Source: JBCCEV01 sp039030125 (GTDB lineage Bacteria > Pseudomonadota > Gammaproteobacteria > Ga0077536). From it: DNA of 7,817 nucleotides. Made by a program: the position numbers and the translations under genes. Numbering within the stretch: the first letter of the stretch is position 1; every line of letters starts with the position of its first letter. The DNA is taken from contig JBCCEV010000178.1 in the NCBI GenBank assembly GCA_039030125.1, positions 1-7,817 of the forward strand, given 5' to 3'. Under the pieces are notes generated by a model, which was not told the origin of the DNA, ran no database searches, and was given only the letters and a program-made list of their open reading frames with translations. Of the stretch, positions 6,337-7,817 are shown piece after piece.

Positions 6337-7307
6337 CGAATATCCAGTGGAGAAAAACGATGGGTGCCTTAATTCACAGTGGCTTGATCACGCTAATACT
6401 AGCGGTGAGTACGGCTAATGCCGCGACTATTTATGTCACCAACGAAAAAGACAACACGGTGAGTGTGATCGACGGTGCCACTAACACAGTCATCAACACG
6501 ATTAGCGTTGGCAAACGCCCTCGCGGGATCGGAGTCTCGCCGGATGGCAGCGAAATTTATGTCGCGGTGAGTCTCGACAACCGTATCGACGTCATCGATC
6601 CAGCGAAAGCCGAAGTCGTCCGACATTTTGAAAGCGGCGACGACCCCGAGGCATTCGACATCCATCCCAACGGCAATATTTACATCTCTAACGAAGAGGA
6701 TGCCAAAGCGTCGGTTTTCAACCCCAAAACCGGTGAGTTGGTTGCCGAGATCGAAGTTGGTATCGAACCTGAAGGTGTCGCCATTTCACCCGATGGCAAG
6801 CACGTCATCGTGACGAGTGAGTCGACCAACATGCTTCACATCATTACCGTGCCTGAGCATGCGATCTCACAGAATATTCTGGTTGGCCACCGTCCGCGCT
6901 CCGCGACGTTCAGCAAAGATAACAAAACTGCTTACGCGACCTCCGAGATCAGTGGCGAAGTGAAGAAGGTTGACGTCATCAGCGGCACCATCATCGGCAC
7001 GGGGTCGCTCGGCAACGACAAAGCGAAACCAAAAGATCTTTTGCTCACCCCGGATGAAAGCAAGCTTTATGTCGCCGGCGGGCGTGCCAACACAATCTAT
7101 GTGCTCGACCCCGCGTCGCTCGAAATGCTAAAGGCGATACCAGTCGGAAAACGGGTCTGGGGTTTGGCGATGACCGAAGCCGGTGACCGCCTCTACACGA
7201 CTGATGGTGTCTCCAATCAAGTCTCGGTGATCGACACGGCTACCGATACGGTGGTCGCGACTATCCCCACCGGCAATTTTCCTTGGGGCGTCACCATTGT
7301 TGAGTAG
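6333..7307 (+). CDS. Periplasmic seven-bladed YVTN beta-propeller protein, PQQ-catabolism-associated type
   Basis: A 324-residue protein with a signal peptide (hydrophobic LIHSGLITLILAVSTANA, cleavage before ATIYVTN). Seven repeats of about 40 residues follow, most with a strand (IYVTN, IYVAV, IYISN, LYVAG, LYTTD), an N/D-x-V-x-V-(I/F)-D/N-P turn, a VG.(R/E)P.G loop and a SPDG turn. The first and last blades (VSVIDGATNTVINTI, VSVIDTATDTVVATI) are nearly the same, as expected when a propeller closes its ring. It ends at FPWGVTIVE. It resembles the PQQ-dependent-catabolism-associated beta-propeller family (TIGR03866 from memory), usually encoded next to the binding protein found here. The molecular role of that family is not settled; a periplasmic scaffold or redox-partner protein is likely. 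Translation is probably coupled to the upstream gene through the ATGA overlap (6333-6336). A later in-frame ATG at 6360 would still give a signal peptide. Confidence 0.9.
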   Translation: MTNIQWRKTMGALIHSGLITLILAVSTANAATIYVTNEKDNTVSVIDGATNTVINTISVGKRPRGIGVSPDGSEIYVAVSLDNRIDVIDPAKAEVVRHFESGDDPEAFDIHPNGNIYISNEEDAKASVFNPKTGELVAEIEVGIEPEGVAISPDGKHVIVTSESTNMLHIITVPEHAISQNILVGHRPRSATFSKDNKTAYATSEISGEVKKVDVISGTIIGTGSLGNDKAKPKDLLLTPDESKLYVAGGRANTIYVLDPASLEMLKAIPVGKRVWGLAMTEAGDRLYTTDGVSNQVSVIDTATDTVVATIPTGNFPWGVTIVE

Positions 7308-7324
7308 CGGGTAAAGAAAAGGGT

Positions 7325-7360
7325 GCTAACCGGTGGCGGAGGAAGCTGCCACCGGTTAGC
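7325..7360. terminator. Strong hairpin terminator between convergent genes
   Basis: Perfect 13-bp arms GCTAACCGGTGGC (7325-7337) and GCCACCGGTTAGC (7348-7360) enclose a 10-nt loop. It sits 17 bp after the propeller stop and 13 bp after the stop of the minus-strand gene. On the minus strand the stem is followed by ACCCTTTTCTTTACC, a reasonable U-rich tract. On the plus strand it is followed by CGCGCAACG, with no U-tract. It is thus a typical intrinsic terminator for the minus-strand gene and probably a weaker stop or 3'-end stabiliser for the propeller operon. Confidence 0.75.
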
Positions 7361-7373
7361 CGCGCAACGCAAC

Positions 7374-7817
7374 TTAGCGTTGGCGATTGATGAGCGTGGC
7401 GCCAAACGCCGCCAACATCGCAGACGCGGTCAGTAGCATCGGCAGAGTCAACAACGGCACTTGTTTAACCGGACACACGTCGCCCTCGTCAATTTCGCCA
7501 TTACAGTTGTTATCGACGCCATCGCACAATTCGGTCGCGCCGGGATTGACCAATGGATCGTTGTCGTTACAGTCAACGCCGGCATCGAAGCCATCACCAT
7601 CCACATCGACCCCGCTAGAGAACACAAAACCCGGTACAAAGATCTCAAATAGCTGCTGCCCTTCTTCGCCACCTTGATAGACACTTAAGGCGTTGGGGAC
7701 TGTTTTGTAGGCTGGCGCATCGCTTTTCAAATAGAACAGTCCCGACCAGGGATTACCCTCACTGACATTAATATCGGTCTGAAACTTGATTGTGTCTGGG
7801 TGAAACGTCTCAACACC
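7374..7817 (-). CDS. Exported protein with putative metal-binding motif and C-terminal sorting-type tail, 5' end beyond window
   Basis: The frame is open from the right edge to the TAA at 7374-7376, giving the last 147 residues of a longer protein. No credible start lies inside the window. Fragment residues about 71-112 carry the putative metal-binding motif seen in MopE-like and other secreted proteins: DVDGDGFDAGVDCNDNDP, then NPGATELCDGVDNNCNG and EIDEGD. Acidic Ca-loop-like residues alternate with C83, C98, C105 and C115, which probably form disulfides. After a short linker the end is VPLLTLPMLL, a hydrophobic helix, then INRQR. This is the motif, membrane helix and basic cluster plan of PEP-CTERM or IPTL-CTERM type sorting signals, although no exact PEP or IPTL word is present. 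The part before the motif (fragment 1-70) is not recognised. The gene converges on the propeller operon and shares its hairpin terminator. Confidence 0.8.
   Translation of the reverse strand, partial: GVETFHPDTIKFQTDINVSEGNPWSGLFYLKSDAPAYKTVPNALSVYQGGEEGQQLFEIFVPGFVFSSGVDVDGDGFDAGVDCNDNDPLVNPGATELCDGVDNNCNGEIDEGDVCPVKQVPLLTLPMLLTASAMLAAFGATLINRQR

Noticed and set aside
1..7817. tRNA, rRNA, CRISPR arrays, insertion sequences or integration sites
   Set aside because: Nearly all of the window is explained by coding genes. No spaced direct repeats, transposase-like frames or tRNA-like cloverleaf stretches were seen in the gaps.

Overview
The window looks like a chromosomal segment of a Gram-negative proteobacterium of moderately high GC content, most likely beta- or gammaproteobacterial. 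This is inferred from the gene families and from Sec signal peptides on two plus-strand genes; no rRNA or other phylogenetic marker is present. The layout is two divergent gene groups around an intergenic region of about 250 bp (5258-5514), followed by a convergent gene at the right edge.

Left group, minus strand, read from 5257 down to 1. It starts with a 16-cysteine four-cluster ferredoxin-like subunit. Next comes a tungsten-type aldehyde:ferredoxin oxidoreductase (AOR), then an FAD/NAD(P)H oxidoreductase, then a small MoaD/ThiS-type beta-grasp protein ending in Gly-Gly. Last is a long tetratricopeptide-repeat protein that runs off the left edge just as a sulfotransferase domain begins. The first four genes match the AorABC-plus-MoaD arrangement known from Aromatoleum-type AOR. 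Aldehyde is oxidised to carboxylic acid at a tungsten bis-pterin site, electrons run through a chain of [4Fe-4S] clusters, and the FAD subunit exchanges them with NAD+. Gaps are short (21, 34, 14-59 and 10 bp) and three of the start codons have clear Shine-Dalgarno sites, so this is very likely one operon.

Right group, plus strand, 5515-7307. It holds a short, signal-peptide-bearing substrate-binding-like protein and a seven-bladed YVTN beta-propeller, joined by an ATGA overlap. Both resemble families found beside PQQ-dependent alcohol dehydrogenases. No ABC ATPase, permease or dehydrogenase follows. The pair ends at a strong 13-bp-arm hairpin (7325-7360), shared with the convergent gene. The binding protein appears to lack a central block of roughly 75-90 residues compared with the family as I remember it.

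Right edge, minus strand, 7817-7374: the C-terminal end of a surface or exported protein with a DxDGDG / DCND / CDGxDNNCNG putative metal-binding motif and a sorting-signal-like hydrophobic tail.

A plausible joint theme is alcohol and aldehyde metabolism. Periplasmic quinoprotein alcohol oxidation would supply aldehydes, and the cytoplasmic AOR would remove them. The shared intergenic region carries an unusual cluster of palindromes that may be the control region for both groups.
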